Shown here piece by piece: positions 17,019-23,825 of a stretch of 28,650 bases of DNA (its first letter is position 1; each line of letters opens with the position of its first letter). The stretch lies in the IMG/VR virus record IMGVR_UViG_3300043396_000036, positions 1 through 28,650 of that record; one strand, written 5' to 3'. Below the pieces are notes generated by a model. It ran no database searches. It saw only the letters and a list, made by a program, of their open reading frames with translations, and was not told the origin of the DNA. This DNA is from a virus. The position numbers and the translations under genes were made by a program.

Positions 17019-19472
17019 CTAGAAGAGTTTTCGCCGCCCCTGCTCAAATGGCAAGCCTGAATTTTCGGCAATGGCATCCTTGGTGTAACCATCCCCCTCC
17101 CACCTCGCGCCAGACCCGGCCCCGGGCCTCATCGCCGGCGCGGCAAGGCCCAGCGTCCAGACGCCCAGGGCGGCCACGTCCAGCCATTGCGTGCCGTAGC
17201 CGGTCAGCACCTCAAAACAGCCGGACTCCGTGGCCGTGACGCCGAACATCTGGCGGAGCGTGGTCGGGCACCAAAGCTCGGCCCCGCCGTCGCGCCAGAG
17301 GCTTTGCAGCACGGCCCAGGCTTGCGCCCTGTCCTCCTCCTTGAACTCATGGCCTGGCTTGCGGATGGCCGTTGCCTGCCCCACCCGGCGCTCGGCCAAG
17401 CTCTGCTGCCGGGCTGCCACGCCTACGCCCTGCTCGCGGAGGCGTTCCACGGCCCCGGGAATGTTGGTGATGTCGGCCACCACCGGGCAGAGGCCGTAGT
17501 AGGTCGAGGCCATGGCGGCCCAGGCCAGCACCTTGTCTTGGTTGATGCCTGCCTCATCCACGCAGGCGGCCACCATCCGGGCCGGGCGCTCGGCGTTGGC
17601 GCTGGCCTCCCAGCCTGACGCCCGCCATACGGCCACGGCCCCATTGGTGACGGCCACAAGGTAGCGCGGGCCGTGCAAGGGCGTTTCCCAGACGCGGAGC
17701 CACCCCGCCGGGTCTTGCCGGGCGGCCACATGCGCCCAGGTCGTGCCCTGCCGGTCGAGGGCCATGAGCGTAGGCTGGTGGTCGATAATGCCCGCCGTGG
17801 CGGCCTGGAGGCGGGTCGAGTCGAAGTAGAGGTTTGCCATGATGCCGTTGGAGGTGTGGGGGAGGTGGCCTTCAAGGTAGGCCTCGGAGATGTAGCGAAC
17901 GCAGTCGGAGCAATGGTTTGACCAGTCGGCCACGATGTCGTCCAAAAACTTCCCTTCTTTGGTCGGGTCCGGCTTCCGGCGGTAGGCCGCGATGGATTCC
18001 AGCACGAAGGCGCACTTTTTGTCGTCAATCCAGACGGATTTTTTCAGCAGGCCGGTGAAGTGGTTGATGCCAAGCCAGCGGTTGCCGGTCTGGCGGAGCT
18101 GGACCACGCGGCCCGTCACGCCCTGGGCCTTTAGCTCGGCCTCGAACTCTGAAAAGTAGGTCTTGCCGTTCTTTTGGCGCTGCCCGGCGTCGTGCGGCAA
18201 ATAGTGCGTGCCGTATCGGTATCCTTTCTCCTTCAGCAGGCGCACGCGGTCGGCCACCTCGCCGCCTTCGATTTCCGTGTCGCTGTCGATGATCCGGCGC
18301 TGTTCGTGGTCGTGCTGGACATAAACGCACGGTGAGTTTTCCGGCGCTCCCAAGTCCCAGAACGTATCCACTTCCAGGTCAGGCCTGTGCGGCACCTCGC
18401 CCACCCGCCCGGCGGCTTTTGCCATGGCTAAGGCCGTGCCCCAGATGGCTCCCTCAATATTGGCGTTCCAACATTCGTGAATGTTGGTCGGATAGATAAA
18501 CTGCGTTTCGTGGTGGTAAACGTCCAGGGCCGCTTCCTGATACCAGTAAATCTGCTCGTCGTCCAAGACATCGCCCGTGCCTTCCAGGGCCTTGGCGAAG
18601 TAGGCCCGCACCTCGGGCCGGATCAGGCCGGGCTTTGGGCAGGCAAGGCGGCGGCTTTTGATGACATACCACGGGAAGAACAGGATGCGAGGCGTCAGGG
18701 CCGTGCATTTGTCGCGGGGAAGTGGCAGGCCGGTATGCGGGTCTAGGCCTTTCTTGGCAATGCCCCAGACATCGCCGGACTTCCCCCCATACCATGTGGA
18801 CTCAATGATGCGCAGGCCTTCGGCGGCGGCAGGCCAGGCCCCCCGCAGGTATTCAGCCGACATGGCCGGGTGCTTGGCGGCCAGTTCGGCCCATTCTGAC
18901 ATCCAGAGGATTTGATTCGTGCCGCCTCGGGCCTTCTGGCCTGCATAGAACGTGGATTTGCTGGTGGTGTCGGTGCCGTGCTGAATGGTGAAGATGCCGG
19001 GCGAAAGCGTCTTTTTGATCGGCGTCCAGTAGTGGCGCAGGGCGGCGGGCAGGCGCTCAAAGGCGAAGAATACCTTTTCGTCCAGTTTCCTGTCGGCGTT
19101 TGGAATGTCGATGTCGCAGAGTGAGCATTGCACCGATGAGCCGAACAACACGGTGTCGAGCACGATCATAGCGATCACCGTGGACATGCGAACCTGCCTA
19201 GCCTTGGGAATCACCAACACTTTGGCGGCATGAATGTAAATCTCCTCAATAACGGCCAACTGCTGCGGCGTCGGGTGAAACGGGATCGGCTCGCCGTCCT
19301 CTGACCGGATCACATACAAGGCCCCGCTTGTCAGCCTCCAAAGCGGATCGGCCAGCTTGGTCAACAAGTCCTCATGCCCCAGGCCAAGCTCCCCAGCCAG
19401 GGCCGCCGTGTCCAGGCTGGCGGCCTCGGGCTTGGCCTTGGCGGGCTTGCGGCGTGGCTTGGCGGCGGGCAT
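17019..19472 (-). CDS. Terminase large subunit with an extra degenerate nuclease-like domain (817 aa)
   Basis: ATP-driven DNA-packaging motor with headful or site-specific nuclease. Residues 90-98 (KARQVRMST) align with the KARQ.G.ST Walker A of this terminase branch, but the usual glycine is arginine. ILWMSEWAE at 188-196 is the Walker B region. The RNase H-fold nuclease follows: WDLG with D373, LPHDAG with D428, and DDIVADWSNHCSDCVRY with D516, H520 and D523. Typical large subunits are about 450-650 residues. Here a further 280 residues follow, of which about 600-775 again read like a terminase nuclease (YLVAV, YYGLCPVVAD, WLDVAALGVW) but lack most of the acidic residues expected (TN where an Asp would sit first). 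The start overlaps the DUF3310 stop as TGATG. Identification as TerL is firm; the duplicated-domain reading is inference. Confidence 0.92.
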   Translation of the reverse strand: MPAAKPRRKPAKAKPEAASLDTAALAGELGLGHEDLLTKLADPLWRLTSGALYVIRSEDGEPIPFHPTPQQLAVIEEIYIHAAKVLVIPKARQVRMSTVIAMIVLDTVLFGSSVQCSLCDIDIPNADRKLDEKVFFAFERLPAALRHYWTPIKKTLSPGIFTIQHGTDTTSKSTFYAGQKARGGTNQILWMSEWAELAAKHPAMSAEYLRGAWPAAAEGLRIIESTWYGGKSGDVWGIAKKGLDPHTGLPLPRDKCTALTPRILFFPWYVIKSRRLACPKPGLIRPEVRAYFAKALEGTGDVLDDEQIYWYQEAALDVYHHETQFIYPTNIHECWNANIEGAIWGTALAMAKAAGRVGEVPHRPDLEVDTFWDLGAPENSPCVYVQHDHEQRRIIDSDTEIEGGEVADRVRLLKEKGYRYGTHYLPHDAGQRQKNGKTYFSEFEAELKAQGVTGRVVQLRQTGNRWLGINHFTGLLKKSVWIDDKKCAFVLESIAAYRRKPDPTKEGKFLDDIVADWSNHCSDCVRYISEAYLEGHLPHTSNGIMANLYFDSTRLQAATAGIIDHQPTLMALDRQGTTWAHVAARQDPAGWLRVWETPLHGPRYLVAVTNGAVAVWRASGWEASANAERPARMVAACVDEAGINQDKVLAWAAMASTYYGLCPVVADITNIPGAVERLREQGVGVAARQQSLAERRVGQATAIRKPGHEFKEEDRAQAWAVLQSLWRDGGAELWCPTTLRQMFGVTATESGCFEVLTGYGTQWLDVAALGVWTLGLAAPAMRPGAGSGARWEGDGYTKDAIAENSGLPFEQGRRKLF

Positions 19473-19963
19473 CAGTCAGGGCAACTAGGATGGAGCGTCT
19501 TGTCGGCTGGGTAATCCAAGGCCAAGATCAGTTCCAGTTCGTGAATTGCCTTGCGGATGTCCTCGGCACCGTTCTTGCGGCGGTGGCGACAAATGCGCTT
19601 GAGCACGCAAGCCTCCAGAAACGGCAGCTTGTTGGCGTGGATGAACTCCACAGGCTGAATGGCGTATTCCTTGTAGTGGCTTCCGCCTTCCTGCCGGGCC
19701 AGGGCTGGCGGCTTGGCGGCCCCGGCCTGGCCTTTGGGGTCGGCGGAGGCGGGCGGCGTGACCTCGGCTTGGATGGGCAGGGCAAAGATGACTTGGCCTT
19801 TCAAGTAGGGTAAGACGCCCTCCTCTTTTTTAAAGCCTGAGTGCTTCCATCCGCGTTGTTCTTTATAGAACAAAGGCTGGGCTGGCAGGCAATCAAGCCT
19901 GGGGTCGTCGGCGGGCACGATGGCCCAGCCCTCGGGCGGGGGTGGCGGGGTGTCGGTTGTCAT
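19472..19963 (-). CDS. DUF3310-family protein (163 aa)
   Basis: The N-terminal half (about residues 1-95) is Pro/Ala-rich, with GWAIVPADDPRLDCLPA near the start. The C-terminal half carries the DUF3310 signature: GGSHYKEYAIQPVEFIHANKLPFLEACVL, then RICRHRRKNGAEDIRKAIHELELIL. (The two stretches are consecutive but separated here by a few residues.) DUF3310 is widespread in phages, sometimes labelled nucleotide-kinase-like, and its role is not settled. The gene lies between a Dps-like gene (10 nt gap) and TerL (1-nt overlap) in one operon. The leader is GATCCACCC directly before ATG, with no Shine-Dalgarno sequence. Confidence 0.85.
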   Translation of the reverse strand: MTTDTPPPPPEGWAIVPADDPRLDCLPAQPLFYKEQRGWKHSGFKKEEGVLPYLKGQVIFALPIQAEVTPPASADPKGQAGAAKPPALARQEGGSHYKEYAIQPVEFIHANKLPFLEACVLKRICRHRRKNGAEDIRKAIHELELILALDYPADKTLHPSCPD

Positions 19964-19973
19964 GGGTGGATCG

Positions 19974-20390
19974 TTAGGCGGTCAGGGCTTTGAGCTTGTA
20001 AACGCGCTTGCTGGATTCGGTGGCGAGGCCCTGAATGAGGTTCTGCGTGCCGTCTGGCAGGGCTTTGTCCTTCATCATCTCGGCAATCTCCTCCTGAAAC
20101 TCGCGCTCAAAGCCAAGTAGGCGGTCAAAGAACTTCTGGTTGCCGGAGTCCTTGAACGTCGGAATCAGCCGCTTTGTCACGGCCTGCATGATTTCCGCCG
20201 GGCTGTATGGCTTGCCCTGGGCCAGTGATTCCTCACAGAGGTCGTCAAAGGCCGTCTCATAGGCCGGGTAAAGCTCCCCGAAGAACTCATGGTCTTGAAG
20301 AAAGGTCGGCCCCTTGGCGAGGTGATGGGCCGAGTGGGCGTAAAGCTGGGCGGCGCGGTAGCAGGAGGCAAGTTCAAGGAGGGCGTGCAT
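19974..20390 (-). CDS. Dps-like ferritin-superfamily protein, one metal ligand missing (138 aa)
   Basis: Residues 22-60 match the Dps ferroxidase region. H22 and H34 are 12 apart, D49 is 15 after H34, and E53 is 4 further, the spacing of E. coli Dps H51, H63, D78 and E82. The local pattern AKGPTFLQDHEFFGELY also matches Dps (KGP.F...HE.F.ELY). The residue equivalent to Dps D67 is Gly38. A later helix (LLGFEREFQEEIAEMM) fits the fourth bundle helix. At 138 residues it is shorter than typical Dps (about 160-170). Dps proteins sequester iron and protect DNA; in a phage it might condense or shield DNA, but no phage role is established here. It leads the operon with DUF3310 and TerL and has a near-consensus promoter whose -10 ends 6 nt before the ATG. 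Confidence 0.72.
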   Translation of the reverse strand: MHALLELASCYRAAQLYAHSAHHLAKGPTFLQDHEFFGELYPAYETAFDDLCEESLAQGKPYSPAEIMQAVTKRLIPTFKDSGNQKFFDRLLGFEREFQEEIAEMMKDKALPDGTQNLIQGLATESSKRVYKLKALTA

Positions 20391-20396
20391 TGGCTT

Positions 20397-20425
20397 ATTT
20401 TAAGGCGGCCCGGCTGGCCTGTCAA
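20397..20425 (-). promoter_or_regulatory. Near-consensus promoter of the Dps-like/TerL operon
   Basis: Minus strand: TTGACA (20425-20420), 17 bp, TAAAAT (20402-20397), then 6 nt to the ATG at 20390. The -35 is perfect and the -10 has one mismatch from TATAAT. The short distance to the ATG implies a leaderless transcript. It is the best sigma-70-type promoter seen in the window together with the one at 24284-24312. Confidence 0.72.
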
Positions 20426-20514
20426 CATCTGGCCCTGTCTCCCACGCCCTATGGCCTTTATGGAGGCCAGGCCCGCCTGGACACTGCCCGGCCGGGCTGG
20501 CAGGATGGCAGGCT

Positions 20515-20748
20515 ATGACTGAAAAGCAGCTAAATGTCCTAGAAGCGGAAGTGTGCGCCAATCTCAAGGAGGCGGACACCTGGGAAATCCATGAAACAGA
20601 CATCATGCGCATTTGCCAAGCAGAATCGCCGTTCTGGCCCGATCTGGATAAACACTTTAATGCGCCGTCTGGCCCCTACACAGTTAGGGACAAATGGCAC
20701 GCTTCCCATTTTGAGCCGACTTGGTTTGTGTTTCGTCGCAGAAGGTAA
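20515..20748 (+). CDS. Hypothetical small acidic protein (77 aa)
   Basis: Starts MTEKQLNVLEAEVCANLKEAD and ends FEPTWFVFRRRR. The composition (charged, Trp-containing, few repeats) looks protein-like, and the base composition is more AT-rich than the structural genes. Upstream TGGACA, 17 bp and CAGGAT, ending 8 nt before ATG, form a weak version of the promoter pattern used elsewhere. It is convergent with, and overlaps by 65 bp, the minus-strand gene that ends at 20684. No family recognised. Confidence 0.5.
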   Translation: MTEKQLNVLEAEVCANLKEADTWEIHETDIMRICQAESPFWPDLDKHFNAPSGPYTVRDKWHASHFEPTWFVFRRRR

Positions 20749-20905
20749 TGCTACTTCCCCCTCTGTCGATTGAGTGAAGCCTGACTTCCTTGCCTTCCAC
20801 TTCGACAAAGGCGGGCCAATCGCCCATACCAAACTCGTTAACGAATCTCGTCAAGATGGCGTGAGCCGTGGCTATGGTCATTCCCTTGCATGGAATTTTA
20901 CTCAT
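20684..20905 (-). CDS. Hypothetical small protein from a leaderless-type promoter (73 aa)
   Basis: Start MSKIPCKGMTIATAHAI is chosen because a TAACAT box ends 5 nt upstream. An in-frame ATG at 20920 lies inside that box and so is less likely. The protein has a predicted helix (ATAHAILTRFVNEFG) followed by beta-rich sequence (PAFVEVEGKEVRLHSI). No family recognised. It diverges from the gene at 21210, and the two share mirror-image promoters. Confidence 0.55.
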   Translation of the reverse strand: MSKIPCKGMTIATAHAILTRFVNEFGMGDWPAFVEVEGKEVRLHSIDRGGSSITFCDETQTKSAQNGKRAICP

Positions 20906-20910
20906 GTCCG

Positions 20911-20940
20911 ATGTTAACATAACACCGCCCGGCTGTACAG
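20911..20940 (-). promoter_or_regulatory. Left arm of a mirror-image promoter pair
   Basis: Minus strand: CTGTAC (20940-20935), 18 bp, TAACAT (20916-20911), 5 nt to ATG at 20905. Bases 20929-20911 read GGCGGTGTTATGTTAACAT, identical to the plus-strand element at 21185-21203, and the upstream TGTAC has the same offset in both. The element ends in the 10-bp palindrome ATGTTAACAT, which could be an operator. Confidence 0.65.
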
Positions 20941-21173
20941 GCCAAAATGCGCCCGGCCTGGGCCTAGCTTGGCATTCCACCGCTGGCCGGGTCCAGATAC
21001 CAGGGCGTAGGCAGGCGGTCTTTAGGCGTCGGCGTGTAGGCCTTGGGCGTGGTCCTGGGCCGGGTCCACTTGGCCTCGAAAGCTAGAGGCGGCGGCCAAG
21101 CAGGCCGGGGCCAAGTTCTCTGCCTGGGCTCGCGGTGTTCTTCTGGAAGCTGCCAAGGATAGCAAATAATGCC

Positions 21174-21203
21174 TTGTACGTTCTGGCGGTGTTATGTTAA
21201 CAT
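21174..21203 (+). promoter_or_regulatory. Right arm of the mirror-image promoter pair
   Basis: Plus strand: TTGTAC (21174-21179), 18 bp, TAACAT (21198-21203), 6 nt to ATG at 21210. It shares a perfect 19-bp inverted repeat (21185-21203) with 20911-20929. The 255 bp between the two repeat arms hold no gene I can support; one minus-strand frame is open there but has no usual start codon. Confidence 0.65.
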
Positions 21204-21209
21204 TACCGA

Positions 21210-21512
21210 ATGAAAACGGCTCTCCTGCGCTTTATCCGGTGGTCTGGACTACTCAAAAACGCGACGATTGTTTTTGACCCGCTAAGAGAACAATTCGCCA
21301 TCTCTGTCGATGTTGGAACGCTCAGGTTGATTCAGTGGCAATTTCCGCCCCAAGGGGTTGATTCAATTCGTTCTATTTTAGCAAATTACGAATCTTTGCG
21401 CGTAATTCGTCATTCCCCAGCTCCATCTCGTTCATCAAATGATGTACTTGGGTCGCCTCTTCCCCTTGAAGAACCTCGGATTTTCCTGAAACGAAATCCA
21501 GTCGCAGGCTAG
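21210..21512 (+). CDS. Hypothetical small protein (100 aa)
   Basis: Starts MKTALLRFIRWSGLLKNATI. The first 70 residues look like a folded alpha/beta protein (FDPLREQFAISVDVGTLRLI), while the last 30 are Ser/Pro-rich and lie over a convergent gene, so the true functional part may be shorter. The start is supported by the promoter box ending 6 nt upstream. AT-richer than the structural genes. No family recognised; the setting among small two-strand genes suggests an accessory gene. Confidence 0.5.
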   Translation: MKTALLRFIRWSGLLKNATIVFDPLREQFAISVDVGTLRLIQWQFPPQGVDSIRSILANYESLRVIRHSPAPSRSSNDVLGSPLPLEEPRIFLKRNPVAG

Positions 21513-21663
21513 AATCGTCCGAAACTCCAACTACCGCTTCGGCTCCGTAATCAATAGACCGCTTCACCTCTTTTGTTCCGGGGTAGTATCTTATTTTTTC
21601 CACAAGGAGAGGGTTGATTGAACCTTTATTGCCCAAAAGCTGGATCATGCGGTATGGCTGCAT
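21373..21663 (-). CDS. Hypothetical small protein (96 aa)
   Basis: Reads MQPYRMIQLLGNKGSINPL from the first ATG; the ATG at 21648 (MIQLLGNKG) is an equally good start. Beta-rich in the middle (EAVVGVSDDSSLRLDFVSGK), then a helical charged tail (HLMNEMELGNDELRAKIRNL). The composition is convincingly protein-like through its whole length, including the 140 bp that overlap the convergent plus-strand gene. No promoter directly upstream; it may be transcribed from the promoter at 21871-21899 through the 46-residue gene, whose stop is 60 bp away. No family recognised. Confidence 0.6.
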   Translation of the reverse strand: MQPYRMIQLLGNKGSINPLLVEKIRYYPGTKEVKRSIDYGAEAVVGVSDDSSLRLDFVSGKSEVLQGEEATQVHHLMNEMELGNDELRAKIRNLLK

Positions 21664-21723
21664 AGGCCGCCAGCCTGCCGGGGCCGGGCCTAGGCGCGCA
21701 AGCCTAAAGAAGGCCGGGCGGCC

Positions 21724-21864
21724 TCATTTGCCCGGATCGGCCTTGCCCAGCACCTTGGCAAACACGCCCTGGGCTGCCTTAATGCCAGACTCGGCGGCCT
21801 TGCCCGCCTTGGTGGCGGCGGCCTTCTTGGCGGATTCACGGCGGGTCTTGGGGCGGGCTGGCAT
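21724..21864 (-). CDS. Tiny Lys/Ala-rich basic protein (46 aa)
   Basis: Starts MPARPKTRRESAKKAAATKAG and ends VFAKVLGKADPGK. The N-terminal half is strongly basic, in the style of histone-tail or AlgP-like DNA-binding peptides; the C-terminal half could form one amphipathic helix. It is below the usual length cut-off for gene calling. The evidence that it is real is a TTGATC, 17 bp, TAGATT promoter ending 6 nt before the ATG. A nucleic-acid-binding role is only a suggestion from composition. Confidence 0.5.
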   Translation of the reverse strand: MPARPKTRRESAKKAAATKAGKAAESGIKAAQGVFAKVLGKADPGK

Positions 21865-21870
21865 GGTGGT

Positions 21871-21899
21871 AATCTAGCAGGATTCAGGGCCGGGATCAA
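21871..21899 (-). promoter_or_regulatory. Promoter of the 46-residue gene
   Basis: Minus strand: TTGATC (21899-21894), 17 bp, TAGATT (21876-21871), 6 nt (ACCACC) to the ATG at 21864. Same leaderless geometry as at 15173-15201 and 20397-20425. Confidence 0.6.
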
Positions 21900-21955
21900 G
21901 GCGGCTGACGTTTCAGCTTGCATCAAAAGGGCGTTTTGGGCGTACTGGCGGCACT

Positions 21956-22291
21956 ATGCAACAAAGCCAGCTTGATAGCCTACGCACACAGCTACAGGAA
22001 TGGAGCACCCAGCGGGTCAAAGAGGAAATGACCGGAGTTGATTCAACTCATCCGGATTATGAAGTCAGGAGGGCCTTGTGTCTGCAAGAGCTTTCAGACC
22101 GCAGAGAGCGAAGGAACTTTAAGCTTAACCTCCTGATTATCGTCCTGACTCTAGCCGGGATTGGGGCAACGCTGCTGGCGAGTCAGTGGAAGGGGAGCGT
22201 CCTGGAAGCTTGGCTCCAGCGTAAAATGCCCCCGTCACAAGAAGGAAAAGCGCCGCCCTCCCCACATTCGTCTCCTCAATTAAAACCTTGA
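21956..22291 (+). CDS. Small single-span membrane protein (111 aa)
   Basis: Residues 1-60 are polar and helical (MQQSQLDSLRTQLQEWSTQR), followed by one hydrophobic span at about residues 60-77 (LLIIVLTLAGIGATLLA), then a Pro/Ser-rich tail. With Arg/Lys just before the span, an N-in orientation is likely. It could be an accessory or lysis-related membrane protein, but no family is recognised. The last 155 bp overlap the convergent minus-strand membrane gene. The promoter is poor: TTGCAT is present, but the -10 (CGTACT at 17 bp) is a weak match. Confidence 0.55.
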   Translation: MQQSQLDSLRTQLQEWSTQRVKEEMTGVDSTHPDYEVRRALCLQELSDRRERRNFKLNLLIIVLTLAGIGATLLASQWKGSVLEAWLQRKMPPSQEGKAPPSPHSSPQLKP

Positions 22292-22361
22292 TAATCAAGG
22301 CGGGAACGAGAAAAACGGCCGGAAGTAACGCGATTAAAATATCAAGAGTTTCGCTGTTCAT
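22137..22361 (-). CDS. Small membrane protein, holin-like in size and topology (74 aa)
   Basis: The start at MNSETLDILIALLPAVFL gives an N-terminal hydrophobic span (about residues 8-24, with Pro), a short charged turn (KVLIEETNVGR), a second span (AALFLLVTGAFYAGA), and a polar tail. Two spans in 74 residues fit a class II holin, but no other lysis gene is visible, so this is a guess. A TTG start at 22412 would fuse it directly to the upstream stop. No promoter of its own is seen; it is last in the 23509-22137 operon. It overlaps the convergent plus-strand membrane gene by 155 bp, so one of the two tails may not be essential. Confidence 0.5.
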   Translation of the reverse strand: MNSETLDILIALLPAVFLVPALIIKVLIEETNVGRAALFLLVTGAFYAGAKLPGRSPSTDSPAALPQSRLESGR

Positions 22362-22412
22362 CTGAGTGTCTTTTGGGTTGTAGGTTCCATAACTGAAGGA
22401 GGACAGGGCCAA

Positions 22413-23255
22413 TTACTCGCCCGTCGTCAACCCCATGGGCGTGGCGACCATGGCAAACCAGCCGGGCTTGGCCGGATGCGGGCCGTATTCGGCGAGGGCC
22501 TGGAACTTGTCGGCAAAAGCCCGTTTGAGGCCTGTCACAATGTCGGGATGCACCTCGCCGGGGAACTCCATGCCGCACATGCCCCGCAAATCAAGGTCTT
22601 GGCGGATGTCCTGGGCCTTGTCGTCCAGGCTGGCCTCAATCTCGGCCAGGGCAATGGCCGGATCGTCGGACATGGGCTGCATTTCGACCTTTGGCATGAT
22701 GAGCGGCCGGGCCTGGGCCTCTTGGCCGATTACGGGCTGGTGGACGGGCGCGGCCTGGGTCTGGATGCGGGACACGCACCAATTCAGCACTTTCTTGGTC
22801 AGGCCTGGAATGCGGCCGCCCTCGCCCTGATCCCAAAGCAGGCGGCTGAACGGGCAGGCGGCATAGACGGGATGCTCCTCAAAGCCTTCGTTTGCCGCAA
22901 ACCTGGGCACCGGCCAGTTCCAGGCGGCGGCCAGCGGGGCGGGCATGTCCAAGGCCACGATGGGCACGGCCGGGCCGTCCGGCTCCACGGGCAGGGCAAG
23001 CAGGATGCTGGGCAGGCGGCCGTCCAGGCAGGCCCGCATGAAGCCGTCCTCAAGCATGGTCCGTTTCTGTGCAGCTCTTTCGCCGGCGACGGCCAGGGCC
23101 AGCTTGCGCGGGATCGCCATGAATGAGGGCGGCTTGCCGGTCTTGGCGCGGAGCTGGCGGGCCAGGGTTGCCAGCACCTCCAGCATGGGCGTGTCTCCGG
23201 GCAGGGGGGCGAAGGCTTCGGGGGCGGGCGTGTCGGGTGTGGTGTCGGCGGTCAT
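22413..23255 (-). CDS. Hypothetical protein (280 aa)
   Basis: Residues 1-23 are Pro/Thr-rich. Then come a helical region (LEVLATLARQLRAKTGK), a Leu/Pro-rich segment (RLPSILLALPVEPDGPAVPIVALDMP), a Trp-containing patch (AAAWNWPVPRF), and a C-terminal acidic helix (DKAQDIRQDLDLRG). No catalytic motif or known family is recognised. The ATG overlaps the preceding stop as ATGA, so the two are coupled. The coding signature (third-position GC, GCC/GGC codons) matches the late genes. Confidence 0.78.
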   Translation of the reverse strand: MTADTTPDTPAPEAFAPLPGDTPMLEVLATLARQLRAKTGKPPSFMAIPRKLALAVAGERAAQKRTMLEDGFMRACLDGRLPSILLALPVEPDGPAVPIVALDMPAPLAAAWNWPVPRFAANEGFEEHPVYAACPFSRLLWDQGEGGRIPGLTKKVLNWCVSRIQTQAAPVHQPVIGQEAQARPLIMPKVEMQPMSDDPAIALAEIEASLDDKAQDIRQDLDLRGMCGMEFPGEVHPDIVTGLKRAFADKFQALAEYGPHPAKPGWFAMVATPMGLTTGE

Positions 23256-23509
23256 GGTCGGGTGATGGTGATATGGGACTTAACGCGGGCTGGGCCGTCG
23301 CTGAAATGGTGGACCTTGCCATGGTAGGGCGTGCGGTCAATCTTGTAGCCTGGGAAGGCGGCGGCGAGGGCGGACATGGTTTCGGCGTCCTCTGGATCGT
23401 GGCTGGTATCCTGGCCGGGTTTGTAAACAAGTGTCAGGCGGACAGTCTGGCGATCCGGCTCGCGCTCAAATTTCGTCCGGGCATCGGCAATCATTGCGTC
23501 GGTTGTCAT
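23252..23509 (-). CDS. Hypothetical protein (85 aa)
   Basis: Starts MTTDAMIADARTKFEREPD. It alternates beta segments and charged turns (RQTVRLTLVYKPGQD, SHITITRP), suggesting a small alpha/beta fold. No family recognised. First gene of a short operon with a clear promoter ending 9 nt upstream and a terminator of the previous unit just behind that promoter. Confidence 0.72.
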   Translation of the reverse strand: MTTDAMIADARTKFEREPDRQTVRLTLVYKPGQDTSHDPEDAETMSALAAAFPGYKIDRTPYHGKVHHFSDGPARVKSHITITRP

Positions 23510-23518
23510 GGTATCACA

Positions 23519-23547
23519 ACCCTACCCCACTCCCGGCCTCCTGGCAA
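23519..23547 (-). promoter_or_regulatory. Promoter of the 23.5-22.1 kb operon
   Basis: Minus strand: TTGCCA (23547-23542), 17 bp, TAGGGT (23524-23519), 9 nt to ATG at 23509. The leader would be only a few nucleotides. Confidence 0.55.
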
Positions 23548-23548
23548 G

Positions 23549-23583
23549 CAAAAGCCCCGTTGGGCGCGAGGCCTGACGGGGCT
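23549..23583 (-). terminator. Intrinsic terminator
   Basis: Minus strand: AGCCCCGT, a 15-nt loop and ACGGGGCT form an 8-bp perfect stem, followed by a run of four T. It separates the lipoprotein operon from the next promoter, which begins 2 nt further on. Confidence 0.7.
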
Positions 23584-23825
23584 GGGGCGAGCCGGGCCAG
23601 CTTTGGCGGTGCCTCGCCTGCGGCTCACAGGCGCTATGAGAGGGCGGATTGACCCCGGCACCGACTCGGGAGACAAGGCTGGCTGGCCCCGGCCGCCTCG
23701 GTAGGCTGGCCCCCAGGCTGTCGAAATCAGCAGCCTGGGCCGTGGAAATTTTCCGGCCTATTTTCGCACCCGGGCCGGGCGGTCGTTGGCCTTTGATGAG
23801 ACAGGAGGCGCTGCCGTGAAGATTG
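23584..23825. other. Gene-free stretch with one strong hairpin
   Basis: No supported gene. CCCAGGCTG (23712-23720) and CAGCCTGGG (23731-23739) form a 9-bp perfect stem with a 10-nt loop and no T tract, so it may slow or protect the 3' end of the lipoprotein transcript. Confidence 0.5.

Noticed and set aside
20964-21191. Minus-strand open frame with a Pro/Trp-rich product between the mirror-image promoters
   Set aside because: It looks somewhat protein-like (KWTRPRTTPKAYTPTPKDRL), but has no ATG, GTG or TTG start at its beginning and lies in the promoter spacer. Possibly a gene remnant; not supportable as a gene.
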